A DNA stretch of 64,000 bases from Luteimonas kalidii (GCF_029887935.1 NZ_JARXRO010000015.1:168096-232095), one strand, 5' to 3'. Positions 49,163 to 58,543 are shown, counted from the first letter of the stretch. A program made the numbers and translations. The notes: generated by a model from the letters alone, not told the origin.

Positions 49163-49191
49163 CCCGGGTGCGCTTCGCTTACCCGGGCTAC
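49163..49191. repeat. REP-like unit, short 29-base form
   Basis: CCCGGGTGCGCTTCGCTTAC followed by CCGGGCTAC, identical to 47743-47771. Confidence 0.88.
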
Positions 49192-49234
49192 GCGGCTGCG
49201 GGAGACGCACGCCCGGCCCAATGGCCGAGACGCC

Positions 49235-50335
49235 TTACGTGCCGCGCACGCGACCCTGGAAGCGGGGGGTGTTGCGGCCCATCGGCAGCTTGAGCTTGCC
49301 GATGGTCTGGATGCGTTCCTCGGCCAGGCGGTCGGCGGCGACGTAGGTGGGGATGGCGTCGCGCTCGGCGATCTCGAAGATGCGCGTGAGGTTGTGGTAG
49401 ATCGTGCGCATCATCCGCATCGCGCGTTCGCGGTTGTAGCCGTCGATCTCCAGCGAGATGTTCATCACCCCGCCCGCGTTCACCGCGTAGTCCGGCGCGT
49501 ACAGGATGCCGCGCTTGGCCACCTCGTCGCCGATCGCGTTGTTGGCCAGCTGGTTGTTGGCCGCGCCGCAGATCACCTTCGCCTTGAGCCGCGGCAGCGT
49601 CTTGTCGTTGACCGTGCCGCCCAGCGCGCAGGGCGAGTACACGTCGGCATCGACGTCGTAGATCTCGTCCAGGCCCACCGCTTCGGCGCCCAGCTCGCTG
49701 ACCGCGCGGTCCACCAGTTCCTTGTTGATGTCGGTGACGAAGATCTTCGCGCCGCGTTCCTTCAGCAGCTTGGCGAACTCCATGCCCACGTGGCCCAGGC
49801 CCTGCACCGCGTAGGTGTACTTGCCGATCTCCTCGTCGCCGAACTTCCGGTTCAGCGCCGCCATCAGCCCCTGCAGCGTGCCGTAGGCGGTGAATGGAGA
49901 GGGATCGCCCGAACCGCCATGCACTTGGTGCACGCCGGTGACGAACTGGGTCTCGCGATAGACGTATTCCATGTCGTTGACGTCGATGCCGACATCCTCG
50001 GCGGTGATGTAGCGCCCGCCCTGCGAGTCGACGAACTGGCCGAACGCGCGGAACAGCGCCTCGGACTTGTCCTTGGCCGGATCGCCGATGATCACCGCCT
50101 TGCCGCCGCCCAGGTTCAGCCCGGCCACCGCGTTCTTGTAGGTCATGCCGCGCGAGAGGCGCAGCACGTCGTCGAGCGCGTCCTGCTCGGTCTTGTACGG
50201 CCACATCCGGGTGCCGCCCAGGGCCGGGCCCAGCACGGTGTTGTGGATCGCGATGATGGCCTTCAGGCCCACGTCCGGGTTGTGGCAGAACACGACCTGT
50301 TCGTGGCCGTAGGTCCCAAGCTGTTCGAAAATCAT
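49235..50335 (-). CDS. ldh: Leucine dehydrogenase
   Basis: A 366-residue NAD-dependent amino acid dehydrogenase that deaminates leucine (also valine and isoleucine) to the 2-oxo acid. The substrate domain has ALGGTRMWPYKTEQDAL with the carboxylate-binding Lys and LNLGGGKAVIIGDP with the catalytic Lys; the NAD domain has VQGLGHVGMEFAKLL and an Asp at the end of the second strand (VTDIN). ICGAANNQL and APDYAVNAGGVMN are typical of the Glu/Leu/Phe/Val dehydrogenase family. It supplies 2-ketoisocaproate to the leucine pathway encoded around it. The final branched-chain 2-oxo acid dehydrogenase is not in the window. Confidence 0.94.
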   Translation of the reverse strand: MIFEQLGTYGHEQVVFCHNPDVGLKAIIAIHNTVLGPALGGTRMWPYKTEQDALDDVLRLSRGMTYKNAVAGLNLGGGKAVIIGDPAKDKSEALFRAFGQFVDSQGGRYITAEDVGIDVNDMEYVYRETQFVTGVHQVHGGSGDPSPFTAYGTLQGLMAALNRKFGDEEIGKYTYAVQGLGHVGMEFAKLLKERGAKIFVTDINKELVDRAVSELGAEAVGLDEIYDVDADVYSPCALGGTVNDKTLPRLKAKVICGAANNQLANNAIGDEVAKRGILYAPDYAVNAGGVMNISLEIDGYNRERAMRMMRTIYHNLTRIFEIAERDAIPTYVAADRLAEERIQTIGKLKLPMGRNTPRFQGRVRGT

Positions 50336-50513
50336 GGAAAAAACTCCATCGCGGGGCGCCGCGCGAATGCCGCGTCGGGCCTCTGGTCAGGTGGCAAGTG
50401 ATTGATTCTGCTGGGCAGTCGGCCCGCAGGCGGGCGAGGGTGGCGTGACAGGCGCGGCATTCTACGCCCCTCGTCCGCGAATTGCCTGTGGCGAAGGGTC
50501 TCCCGGCCCGGGT

Positions 50514-50542
50514 CCCGGGTGCGCTTCGCTTGCCCGGGCTAC
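50514..50542. repeat. REP-like unit, short 29-base form
   Basis: CCCGGGTGCGCTTCGCTTGC followed by CCGGGCTAC, one base different from 47743-47771. A single, unpaired unit. Confidence 0.83.
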
Positions 50543-50553
50543 GACGGCTGCGG

Positions 50554-50766
50554 TCAGGCCGCGCCCGGCCAGCTGCCACCGGCCACATGCCAGACGAGGC
50601 CGACGACCAGTCCCACGACTCCCGCGCCGAGCGCCACCACAGCCGAGGAGGGGCTTCTGCCGCCGAGCAGGTACAGGCAGAGCCCTGCCGCGATACCGGC
50701 GATGAGCGGAATCGCGAATCGTGGCGCAGCCAGAAGCTCGATGAAGTCAGTTGCGTCCAGCGCCAT
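50554..50766 (-). CDS. Small two-helix membrane protein
   Basis: A 70-residue protein with two hydrophobic segments (about 15-34 and 40-62), each Gly- and Ala-rich (IPLIAGIAAGLCLYLLGG and VVALGAGVVGLVVGLVWHVAGG). The ATG lies 26 bases after the stop of the phospholipase D-like gene on the same strand and could share its message. Function unknown; no motif. Confidence 0.65.
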   Translation of the reverse strand: MALDATDFIELLAAPRFAIPLIAGIAAGLCLYLLGGRSPSSAVVALGAGVVGLVVGLVWHVAGGSWPGAA

Positions 50767-50792
50767 CGCTCACCTCCCCGTGTCGCCTCGCG

Positions 50793-52418
50793 CTACAGCT
50801 GCGATTCCACCGGCAGCCAGCCGACCACGCGTGCCAGGCCGCGCTCCCACCAGGCGGTTTCCGGTTCGTGTTCGAGCACCACTGGCGGGTCGGCGACGCG
50901 GTCCAGCCAGCGCACGCGGTCCTCTTCGTCCAGAAAGACCCAGTAGCTGTGGTCGCGCCCGGACAGGCGCTGGTACTCCTCGCGCAGCGCGATCGCCAGG
51001 GCCGGTTCGTCGAACAGCACGCCCATCTCGGTGTTGAGCATGATCGAGCGCGGGTCGATGTTGAACGAACCGATGAAGCCGTGGCGGTCGTCCACCACGA
51101 AGGCCTTGGTGTGCAGGCTGGCGCCGCTGCTGCCGAACAGGCTCGAGCCGCCGTCGAGCGCCTGCGGGCGCATCTCGTACAGCGCCACGCCGGTCTTGAG
51201 CAGCGCCTTGCGGTAGTTGGCGTAGCCGCCGTGCACGGCCAGCACGTCGTTGGCCGCCAGCGAGTTGGTGATCACGCCCACGTGCGCGCCGCGGTTGCGC
51301 ACCAGCGCGGCGAACCCGGTGACGCCCTCGTCGCCGGGCACGAAGTAGGGTGAGACCAGCAGCGCCTTGCGCTCGGTCTTGCGCAGCGTGTCCATGAGGT
51401 GCGACACCAGCCCGTCGGTGCGGGTGCTGGATTTCCACTTCACCGGCGGGTCGGACAGCACGCGGATGCGGTCGGTCCAGAACGGCGTGAGTTCCTGCGC
51501 GAAGTAGGCGCGCACGCTCGGCGCCATGTCCACCTGGCGCAGGTAGCGCTGCGCCAGTTTGCCGCGGGCTTCTTCCTTGATCGCCGCCAGCTCGGTGTCC
51601 AGCGTGCGCTTGGGCTTGCGGTTGAGCTGGGCGATCGGCACCACCGCCTCGCTGTTCCAGAACTGGTCGAAGATCGCGCTGGCGTCGCGCACCGCGGGGC
51701 CGAACAGCAGCACGTCCAGGTCGAGGAAGTTGGTCTCTTGGTGCGCGCCGAAGTATTCCAGCCCCACGTTGCGCCCGCCCACCACCGCCGCCTGGCCGTC
51801 GGCGATCCAGGCCTTGTTGTGCATGCGGTAGGTGACGCTGAACATGCGTTGCACCATTTCCAGCACGCGCGCGATGCCGTCGCGGTTGCGGAACGGGTTG
51901 TAGACGCGGATCTCGATGTTCTCGTGCACGTCCAGCGCCAGCAGTGCCGCATCCATGCCGGAGATGCTGATGTCGTCCAGCAGCAGGCGCACGCGCACGC
52001 CGCGTTCGGCCGCCTTCCAGGCCTCGTACATCAGCAGGTGGCCGGTGAGGTCGTCGTGCCAGATGTAGTACTGCAGGTCCAGGCTGCGCCCGGCCTGGCG
52101 CGCGGAGATGGCGCGCGCGGCGAACGCGTCCAGGCCGTCGGGCAGCATGATGGTGCCGGTCTTGCCCGGGTTGCGCGCGAGCAGCGGGGCGAGCTCGCGG
52201 TCCAGCGCGGTCTGCCCGGGCACGATCGCCAGCGCATGGCTGGGCGCACCGGTGGCCGGCGGCATCAGGTGATCGGCCAGCAGCACGCCGCTGAGCACCA
52301 GCATCGCCAGCGAGAACACGCCCCAGGCCAGGATGCGCGGCAGCCGCTCCCGCACGGTGGGGGGCGTGCGCCCGGGTGGCGGGGACGAAGTGGGGTGCGG
52401 CGAGGTGCGTCGGCTCAT
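50793..52418 (-). CDS. Phospholipase D-family protein (cardiolipin synthase-like)
   Basis: A 541-residue membrane protein. One N-terminal helix (about 30-52) is followed by two PLD domains. The first HKD motif is RMHNKAWIADGQAAVVGGRN and the second SLHTKAFVVDDRHGFIGSFN. The closing stretch DPRSIMLNTEMGV is typical of ClsC-type proteins. It could make cardiolipin from phosphatidylglycerol and/or phosphatidylethanolamine at the inner membrane. Pro-rich residues 6-20 are cytoplasmic. A divergent REP cluster separates it from icmF. Confidence 0.9.
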   Translation of the reverse strand: MSRRTSPHPTSSPPPGRTPPTVRERLPRILAWGVFSLAMLVLSGVLLADHLMPPATGAPSHALAIVPGQTALDRELAPLLARNPGKTGTIMLPDGLDAFAARAISARQAGRSLDLQYYIWHDDLTGHLLMYEAWKAAERGVRVRLLLDDISISGMDAALLALDVHENIEIRVYNPFRNRDGIARVLEMVQRMFSVTYRMHNKAWIADGQAAVVGGRNVGLEYFGAHQETNFLDLDVLLFGPAVRDASAIFDQFWNSEAVVPIAQLNRKPKRTLDTELAAIKEEARGKLAQRYLRQVDMAPSVRAYFAQELTPFWTDRIRVLSDPPVKWKSSTRTDGLVSHLMDTLRKTERKALLVSPYFVPGDEGVTGFAALVRNRGAHVGVITNSLAANDVLAVHGGYANYRKALLKTGVALYEMRPQALDGGSSLFGSSGASLHTKAFVVDDRHGFIGSFNIDPRSIMLNTEMGVLFDEPALAIALREEYQRLSGRDHSYWVFLDEEDRVRWLDRVADPPVVLEHEPETAWWERGLARVVGWLPVESQL

Positions 52419-52443
52419 GCCGACCAGTGTGGCATGCGTCCTC

Positions 52444-52601
52444 GTAGCCCGGGTAAGCGAAGCGCACCCGGGGTCGCGTCGTCATCGGCACCATTCGCGT
52501 GGCGGCCTGGTCTCGCGCATCCGGATGGGACCGGCTCCCGTCATCCGGATGCGATCCGGTCCCGCCACCCCGGATGCGGCCTTCGGCCTTATCCGGGCTA
52601 C
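52444..52601. repeat. 158-base REP block, copy 1
   Basis: Begins with a 29-base short unit (GTAGCCCGGGTAAGCGAAGC..., 52444-52472) and ends with a 33-base long unit (52569-52601). The inner part contains GGATGCGATCCGGTCCCGC. Confidence 0.87.
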
Positions 52602-52628
52602 GCAGTCCACGTCGCCCATGTCGACCAC

Positions 52629-52786
52629 GTAGCCCGGGTAAGCGAAGCGCACCCGGGGTTGCGTCGTCAGAGCGGCCCCGTTCGTTGGGTGGCATGGTCC
52701 CGCGCATCCGGGTGTGGCCCGGCCCGTTGCATGGATGCGATCCGGTCCCGCACCCCGGATGCGGCCTTCGGCCTTATCCGGGCTAC
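52629..52786. repeat. 158-base REP block, copy 2
   Basis: Same length and order as copy 1: short unit 52629-52657, long unit 52754-52786. Ends and the stretch GGATGCGATCCGGTCCCGC are kept; the interior has diverged. Confidence 0.87.
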
Positions 52787-52863
52787 GCATGCCCCCCGCA
52801 AACCGGCCCAAAACCGCCCCCGCGCTACAATCGGTTCCAACTGAAATCAAGCCGGAATGCGCC

Positions 52864-55800
52864 ATGGCCACGCCCGCCGATCGCCTCCCCGAGTCCTCCG
52901 CCGAGACCACGCCGCAGGCCACCCCGCTGCGCTTCGTCACCGCCGCATCGCTGTTCGATGGCCACGACGCCGCCATCAACATCATGCGCCGGCTGATCCA
53001 GGCCCAGGGCGCGGAGGTGATCCACCTCGGCCACAACCGCAGCGTCGAGGACGTGGTGCGCGCCGCGCTGCAGGAAGACGCCGACGCCATCGCCCTGTCC
53101 AGCTACCAGGGCGGCCATGTCGAATACTTCAAGTACATGGTCGACATGCTGCGCGAACGCGGCGCGGCCCAGATCCGCGTCTTCGGCGGCGGCGGCGGCA
53201 CGATCACGCCCGAGGAGATCCGCGAACTCGAAGCCTACGGCGTCGAGCGCATCTACCACCCCAACGACGGCATGAAGATGGGCCTGGTGGAGATGATCGA
53301 GGACGTGGTGCGCCGCACCGCGGAATCGCGCAGCGCCGGCCGCACGCAGCCGCGTCATTCCGGGCCCACGCCTGTCCGGGCCGCCGGACCATCGCAACAG
53401 GGCGGCGCCCAGGCCGGCGCCCGTGCGGCGAACGACCCCTCCAGCGAGCCGTCGCAGGCAGGCGACGACGAGTCCGACCCAGGTTCCTCGTCGGCGAGCG
53501 GTGCCGCGGAGAAAGGCGACTCTGGCCCCGGTGTCGGCCAGCACGTGGACACCGAACCCGCTACGCCCGCCAACGCCGACCCCCACGACGAGATCGCCAT
53601 CGGCCGCCTGCTCTCCGCGATCGAGGACGGCACCCTGCCCGAAACCGAACTCGCCACCCTGCGCAAGGCCTGGCACCTGGCCGGCGGCCGCACGCCCGTC
53701 ATCGGCATCACCGGCACCGGCGGCGCGGGCAAGTCCAGCGTCACCGACGAACTGCTCAACCGCTTCCTCGCCAGCTTCGCGCAGATGCGCATCGCGGTGA
53801 TCAGCGTCGACCCCACCCGCCGCCGCAGCGGCGGCGCGCTGCTGGGCGACCGCATCCGCATGAACTCGCTGCGCTCCCACCGCGTGTACATGCGCTCGAT
53901 GGCCACCCGCCGCCAGCACGTGGCCACCAACGCCGTGCTGCGCGACTGCATCGCCGCGCTGCGCGGGCAGGGCTTCGACCTGGTGATCGTGGAAACCGCC
54001 GGCATCGGCCAGAGCGATTCGGAGATCGTGGACCTGGTGGATTTCCCCGTCTACGTGATGACCAGCGACTACGGCGCCGCCAGCCAGCTGGAAAAGATCG
54101 ACATGCTCGATTTCGCCGAACTCATCGTGCTCAACAAGTACGACCGCCGCGGTGCCGAGGACGCCCTGCGCGACGTGCGCAAGCAGTGGAAGCGCAACCG
54201 CGTGGCGTTCCAGACCGCGGACGAGGACGTGCCGGTGTACCCCACCATTGCCAGCCAGTTCAACGACCCCGGCGTGAGCTGGATGTTCGTCAACCTGTGC
54301 CGGCTGATGCGGGAGAAAAACGAAAACCGGGGTCAGGGTCGACTGTCCCCGGAACACGACACGTCCGGAGGTACCGAGCGGAAAGTCGACTCCGACCCCG
54401 GCTTTGCTTCCCCCCGCTGCGACTTCCGCCCCAGCCTCGACACCACGCTCAAGGAGCCCCGCGCCACCGTCCTGATCCCCGGCGCGCGCGTACGCTACCT
54501 GGCCGAGATCGCCGAACAGGGCAGGGCCATCAACGCCTCCATCGAGAAGCAGGCCGAAGCCGCCGACCGCGCCCAGTCCTTCTGGCAGTCGTTGAAGGAA
54601 CTCGAGGACCCGAAGCTTCCGAAGGCCCTGGACCTCTACGACACCGGCGACCTGCATCCCGCTCCCGAGGGGGAAGGTGCGGCTACCCCGGACCGCACCC
54701 TGGTCACCCTCCGCCAGCGCTACAACGACGCCCTCCAGTCCCTCACCAGCGACAGCCTGCGCCTGCTGCGCGAATGGCCCGCGCGGCTGAAGGCCATCAC
54801 CGACGACACCACCGAATACCACGTCCGCGGCAAGGCCATCGAAGTCCAGAACTACCGCGAATCCCTCAGCCACCAGAAGATCCCCAAGATCGCCGCCCCC
54901 AGCTACAAGAGCTGGGGCGAACTGCTCACCTTCCTGGGGAAGGAGAACCTGCCCGGCAGCTACCCCTACACCGGCGGCGTCTACCCCTACCGCCGCACCG
55001 GCGAAGACCCCATCCGCATGTTCGCCGGCGAAGGCACGCCCGAGCGCACCAACCGCCGCTTCCACTACCTCAGCGCCGGCCAGCCCGCCGCGCGCCTGTC
55101 CACCGCCTTCGACAGCGTGACCCTCTACGGCGAAGACCCGGCCGAGCGCCCCGACATCTTCGGCAAGATCGGCAACTCCGGCGTCAACATCCCCACGCTG
55201 GACGACATGAAGAAGCTCTACTCCGGCTTCGACCTGTGCGCGCCCACCACCAGCGTGTCGATGACCATCAACGGCCCGGCGCCGATCATCCTCGCGCTGT
55301 TCATGAACACCGCCATCGACCAGCAGGTGGAGAAATACCTCAAGGCCGACGACGCCCGCTGGCAGGACGCCCAGCGCAGGATCGACGCCTTCTTCGAAGG
55401 CCGCGAACGCCCCCGCTACCACGGCGACCTCCCCAAGGGCAGCGATGGCCTGGGCCTGGCCTTCCTCGGCATGACCGGCGACCAGCTGGTGGACGCCGAC
55501 ACCTACGCCCGCATCAAGGCCGAGACGCTGGCCACCGTGCGCGGCACCGTCCAGGCCGACATCCTCAAGGAGGACCAGGCCCAGAACACCTGCATCTTCA
55601 GCACCGAGTTCGCCCTGCGCATGATGGGCGACATCCAGCAGTACTTCGTGGACCACAAGGTCCGCAACTTCTACTCGGTGTCGATCTCCGGCTACCACAT
55701 CGCCGAGGCCGGGGCGAACCCGATCAGCCAGCTCGCCTTCACCCTGAGCAACGGCTTCACCATCGTCGAGTACTACCTGGCGCGGGGCATGAAGATCGAC

Positions 55801-56709
55801 GACTTCGCGCCCAACCTGAGCTTCTTCTTCTCCAACGGCATGGACCCGGAGTACACCGTCATCGGCCGCGTGGCCCGCCGCATCTGGGCGCGCGCCATGC
55901 GCGAGCGCTACGGCGGCAATGAGCGCAGCCAGATGATGAAGTACCACATCCAGACCAGCGGACGCAGCCTGCACGCGCAGGAGATCCAGTTCAACGACAT
56001 CCGCACCACGCTGCAGGCCCTGTACGCGTTGTTCGACAACTGCAACAGCCTGCACACCAACGCCTTCGACGAGGCCATCACCACGCCCACCGAAGACAGC
56101 GTGCGCCGCGCCGTGGCCATCCAGATGATCATCAACAAGGAGCTGGGGCTGAACTTCTGCGAGAACCCCTGGCAAGGCAGCTTCATCGTCGACCAGCTGA
56201 CCGACCTGGTGGAAGAGGCCGTCTACAAGGAATTCGAGGCCATCAGCGAGCGCGGCGGCGTGCTGGGCGCCATGGACACCATGTACCAGCGTGGCAAGAT
56301 CCAGGAAGAGTCGCTGTACTACGAGCACAAGAAGCACGACGGCAGCCTGCCCCTGGTGGGCGTGAACACCTTCCTGCCCAAGGAGCACGCGCGCGAGGTG
56401 GCGACCGAGATCGAGCTGATCCGGTCGACGGAAGCCGAGAAAGGCCAGCAGATTTCTAACGTTAGAAGCTGGCAGGCCAACCGCAACCGCCTGGCCCCGG
56501 AAGGCGAGACCTCCCACGCCCATGTGGTTGAGGATGAAACCGTCGCCGGCGAGGTGCACGACGGCCACGGGCTGGCGTATCTTCAGGACACGGCGCGGCG
56601 GCGGGGGAACGTGTTCGCGGCGCTGGTGGAAGCGGTGAAGACCCACTCACTGGGGCAGATCAGTCATGCCTTGTATGAGGTGGGGGGGGAGTATCGGCGG
56701 AATATGTGA
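52864..56709 (+). CDS. icmF: Fused isobutyryl-CoA mutase (IcmF) with extended linkers
   Basis: A 1281-residue adenosylcobalamin enzyme that interconverts isobutyryl-CoA and butyryl-CoA, fused to its own GTPase chaperone. Order: B12-binding domain (about 20-145, [13 protein letters not shown]), a low-complexity linker (about 155-240), the MeaI-like G domain (P-loop GTGGAGKSS at about 283, NKYDRRG), a second extra stretch at about 489-515, and the mutase barrel to the C-terminus ([43 protein letters not shown]). Known IcmF proteins are about 1060-1100 residues; the excess lies in the two linkers, which contain copies of a REP-like sequence. A Tyr stands where isobutyryl-specific enzymes have Phe, while Gln of DQAQNT is kept. 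ATG 52864 is the only good start. Confidence 0.93.
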   Translation: MATPADRLPESSAETTPQATPLRFVTAASLFDGHDAAINIMRRLIQAQGAEVIHLGHNRSVEDVVRAALQEDADAIALSSYQGGHVEYFKYMVDMLRERGAAQIRVFGGGGGTITPEEIRELEAYGVERIYHPNDGMKMGLVEMIEDVVRRTAESRSAGRTQPRHSGPTPVRAAGPSQQGGAQAGARAANDPSSEPSQAGDDESDPGSSSASGAAEKGDSGPGVGQHVDTEPATPANADPHDEIAIGRLLSAIEDGTLPETELATLRKAWHLAGGRTPVIGITGTGGAGKSSVTDELLNRFLASFAQMRIAVISVDPTRRRSGGALLGDRIRMNSLRSHRVYMRSMATRRQHVATNAVLRDCIAALRGQGFDLVIVETAGIGQSDSEIVDLVDFPVYVMTSDYGAASQLEKIDMLDFAELIVLNKYDRRGAEDALRDVRKQWKRNRVAFQTADEDVPVYPTIASQFNDPGVSWMFVNLCRLMREKNENRGQGRLSPEHDTSGGTERKVDSDPGFASPRCDFRPSLDTTLKEPRATVLIPGARVRYLAEIAEQGRAINASIEKQAEAADRAQSFWQSLKELEDPKLPKALDLYDTGDLHPAPEGEGAATPDRTLVTLRQRYNDALQSLTSDSLRLLREWPARLKAITDDTTEYHVRGKAIEVQNYRESLSHQKIPKIAAPSYKSWGELLTFLGKENLPGSYPYTGGVYPYRRTGEDPIRMFAGEGTPERTNRRFHYLSAGQPAARLSTAFDSVTLYGEDPAERPDIFGKIGNSGVNIPTLDDMKKLYSGFDLCAPTTSVSMTINGPAPIILALFMNTAIDQQVEKYLKADDARWQDAQRRIDAFFEGRERPRYHGDLPKGSDGLGLAFLGMTGDQLVDADTYARIKAETLATVRGTVQADILKEDQAQNTCIFSTEFALRMMGDIQQYFVDHKVRNFYSVSISGYHIAEAGANPISQLAFTLSNGFTIVEYYLARGMKIDDFAPNLSFFFSNGMDPEYTVIGRVARRIWARAMRERYGGNERSQMMKYHIQTSGRSLHAQEIQFNDIRTTLQALYALFDNCNSLHTNAFDEAITTPTEDSVRRAVAIQMIINKELGLNFCENPWQGSFIVDQLTDLVEEAVYKEFEAISERGGVLGAMDTMYQRGKIQEESLYYEHKKHDGSLPLVGVNTFLPKEHAREVATEIELIRSTEAEKGQQISNVRSWQANRNRLAPEGETSHAHVVEDETVAGEVHDGHGLAYLQDTARRRGNVFAALVEAVKTHSLGQISHALYEVGGEYRRNM
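53509..53531. repeat. REP-like GGGGTCAG unit inside icmF linker 1 (diverged)
   Basis: Reverse complement of CGGGGTCAGAGTCGACTTTC-type sequence with two changes. Lies in the low-complexity linker. A weaker partner is at 53467-53483. Confidence 0.55.
54327..54401. repeat. Inverted pair of GGGGTCAG units inside icmF linker 2
   Basis: CCGGGGTCAGGGTCGACTGT at 54327 and, reversed, GAAAGTCGACTCCGACCCCG ending at 54401. They are read in frame as part of the protein (about residues 489-513). Confidence 0.78.
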
Positions 56710-56748
56710 GTTTCCCCAGCGAACCTTTATAGCCTTCTTGGAAGTAGC

Positions 56749-57606
56749 ATGACTACGCCGACCGAAGCACTACGAAGCCCACAAGTACGAAAACGACTGA
56801 TCTGGTTTGTCTTGCTCGCAGTAGCAGTATTGCTTTTGCTTCGCTTTGCGGTGTTAGCGCCCAATCAGTACCGGTTCCTACCCAATTATTTTGACCTGCT
56901 GGCACGAACGCTTGAGTCGTTCTCTGTCGCGCTACTGACAGGCTTGGCCATCCCCGTGTTGGCGATTTGGCTTGGTCCTGACTCTGAAGAACTCGCAAAG
57001 GTCCAGATTCTTGATCGAAAGTTGGAGACTACGCCAGCGTTTGAAGCCGCATTCCAAACGACTAGCAAATGGTGGTTTCGTGGAGGAATGGGCAGCTACT
57101 TTAGGTCCTCGACCCTTCCCGCATTACTGAAGCATAGGCCCCCAGTGGAGGTCATGCTCGTGCTCCTCGATATTCGCGACCAAAAGCTCATTGATCGATA
57201 CGCCGCTTATCGGCAAGCCCAAGGCAATCCAGCTGCAACAGCCACCGAGATACGGAAGAACATCATTTGCTCAATATGGGCTCTCGTCATGACAAAGCCG
57301 GGGCTGGGAACGATAACTTCTGCATCGGTGCATTTGACCGATGTCTACTCATCATTTCGAATTGATTTGTCTAGCGATTGGGTCTTCTTGACGCAGGACG
57401 CTCCCGAAGCGCCCGCTCTGCGATTTAGTTCACAGAGTTCGTACTACAAGGGTTTCGAAAATGAATTTCGGCAGAGTTGGGCTCTGACAGTGCGCCTACA
57501 TGACCAAATCGATCACATTGACTTTGAGTCGCCAGAAGTTTTCTTTGAGCAGTTCTTCCAAACGGAACTTTCCGAAGCCGAAATTGCAGCGCTCAAAGCC
57601 TTATGA
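56749..57606 (+). CDS. Two-helix membrane protein of an island cassette, unknown function
   Basis: A 285-residue protein and the first gene of the lower-G+C island. It has two membrane helices (about 14-36 and 55-74), then a soluble domain with KWWFRGGMGSYFRSSTLPAL, VEVMLVLLDIRDQKLIDRYAAYR and an aromatic C-terminal part ending with an acidic stretch (SPEVFFEQFFQTELSEAE). The layout is that of a membrane-anchored sensor or effector. I do not recognise a named family. Its last four bases overlap the next gene, so the two are a unit. Codon use is unlike icmF upstream. A defence role is only an inference from setting. Confidence 0.78.
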   Translation: MTTPTEALRSPQVRKRLIWFVLLAVAVLLLLRFAVLAPNQYRFLPNYFDLLARTLESFSVALLTGLAIPVLAIWLGPDSEELAKVQILDRKLETTPAFEAAFQTTSKWWFRGGMGSYFRSSTLPALLKHRPPVEVMLVLLDIRDQKLIDRYAAYRQAQGNPAATATEIRKNIICSIWALVMTKPGLGTITSASVHLTDVYSSFRIDLSSDWVFLTQDAPEAPALRFSSQSSYYKGFENEFRQSWALTVRLHDQIDHIDFESPEVFFEQFFQTELSEAEIAALKAL

Positions 57607-58235
57607 AGAAGAGTGACGAGATACTTGCGCTTCTAAAGCTTTCACAAGCTGAGGCATTTAGTCGATTCTTGTCATGCCTAGAGCGTTCGGAACTTGTATT
57701 TTATACTCATCCACTCGGCTTTGTGCAGGCGAAGTGGCAAGAGAGGAGTGTCGAATTCAGGCTCAACGTATGGCTGCGTTCGGTTGGTCGACCTAAGACT
57801 CCTAACTGGTCTGTGCACGACCATTCTTTTGCATTCAAAAGCTACGTAATATTTGGCGCGCTATCAGAGAGGCGGTATCTCGCGGGCTCTGAAATTGCGC
57901 ACCGGCATTACCTGGTGGAGTACTCGGAATCGGGGTCACATCTTAGTCCGACGCCCTCCACCTCTTCACTCTCCTCGGGATCGAATTTTCTCTACTGTCG
58001 TGGCGATGAGTATGTAATCGAGGCTCATGAGGTTCATTCTACCGAGGCGAGCATCGAGCCGACGGTTTCATTAATGCGGGTAGGGCAGCGCATTGGCAGA
58101 CCCCCGACTGTGTTCGGAGATATTAGCCCGCCGGCGTTTGAGCCATACCAGTCAGAGATGGTGCCGATTCCTAAGTTGACCTCGGCCTTGCGACATGCGG
58201 CGGCAAATCGGATAAAAGGGGACGGAGGGAATTGA
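57603..58235 (+). CDS. Cupin-like protein, second gene of the island cassette
   Basis: A 210-residue soluble protein whose ATG overlaps the previous stop (ATGA). Residues about 70-150 look like a cupin or cysteine-dioxygenase fold: NWSVHDHSFAFKSYVIFGAL supplies a His-x-His pair and GDEYVIEAHEVHSTEA a later His set, which together could hold a metal ion. The first 40 residues are helical. The last eight residues (RIKGDGGN) are encoded by a REP-like AAAAGGGGACGGAGGGAATT unit, so the original 3' end was probably altered. Substrate and role unknown; it may regulate or activate the membrane partner. Confidence 0.75.
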   Translation: MKKSDEILALLKLSQAEAFSRFLSCLERSELVFYTHPLGFVQAKWQERSVEFRLNVWLRSVGRPKTPNWSVHDHSFAFKSYVIFGALSERRYLAGSEIAHRHYLVEYSESGSHLSPTPSTSSLSSGSNFLYCRGDEYVIEAHEVHSTEASIEPTVSLMRVGQRIGRPPTVFGDISPPAFEPYQSEMVPIPKLTSALRHAAANRIKGDGGN

Positions 58236-58247
58236 ATTGAGTTCCCC
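58214..58247. repeat. REP-like GGGGACGGAGG unit
   Basis: AAAAGGGGACGGAGGGAATT followed by GAATTGAGTTCCCC. An imperfect inverted repeat that contains the stop codon of the cupin-like gene. Other copies at 59121-59224 and 62137-62165. Confidence 0.8.
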
Positions 58248-58382
58248 AAGAGCGAAAGGGGCAAGATCGAAAGGAGACAGTGAAATTGGGCGAAATTGTG
58301 GAGATGATTAACTCGATGAACGGATTCGGGTCTGGTAGTCAAATACTCGCTCTACGCGTCGGAATGGATGGTGAGGAAATAT

Positions 58383-58402
58383 GGGGTCAGGTACATTTTC
58401 CC
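58383..58402. repeat. REP-like GGGGTCAGGTACATTTTCCC unit
   Basis: One unit of the GGGGTCAG family in its TACATTTTCCC variant. A weaker related stretch is at 58457-58476. Confidence 0.6.
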
Positions 58403-58504
58403 TAACGGGGACCGCCTCGCCGCCGGACCTCCACGCTGCGACCGATGGGAAAGAATGAGGTCGGGTTCATCTTCTTGGTGAGAAATATAGTGCGTCCAAG
58501 AACG

Positions 58505-58525
58505 GGGGTCAGCGTCGACTTTCTC
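58505..58525. repeat. REP-like GGGGTCAG unit
   Basis: GGGGTCAGCGTCGACTTTCT plus C; differs at two positions from the unit at 58544 and closely resembles the copies inside icmF. Confidence 0.8.
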
Positions 58526-58543
58526 ACCCTTCAATGCAAAACA

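Larger units (their letters stand above)
52419..52863. other. Gene-free stretch filled by REP-like units
   Basis: 445 bases between divergent genes. Two 158-base blocks (52444-52601 and 52629-52786), each a short-form and a long-form REP unit facing one another, fill most of it. The last 75 bases before icmF are relatively A+T-rich (CTACAATCGG, CTGAAATCAAG) and probably hold its promoter. Confidence 0.75.

Noticed and set aside
52444..52786. Regular repeats that look like a small CRISPR array
   Set aside because: Units alternate in orientation and type, are hairpins, and spacing is not that of spacers; no cas gene is near. They are REP-like.
52825..56646. A 1273-codon open frame on the minus strand opposite icmF
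   Set aside because: It mirrors icmF codon by codon, has the Val/Leu/His/Gly-rich composition of an antisense shadow in high-G+C DNA and shows no domain.
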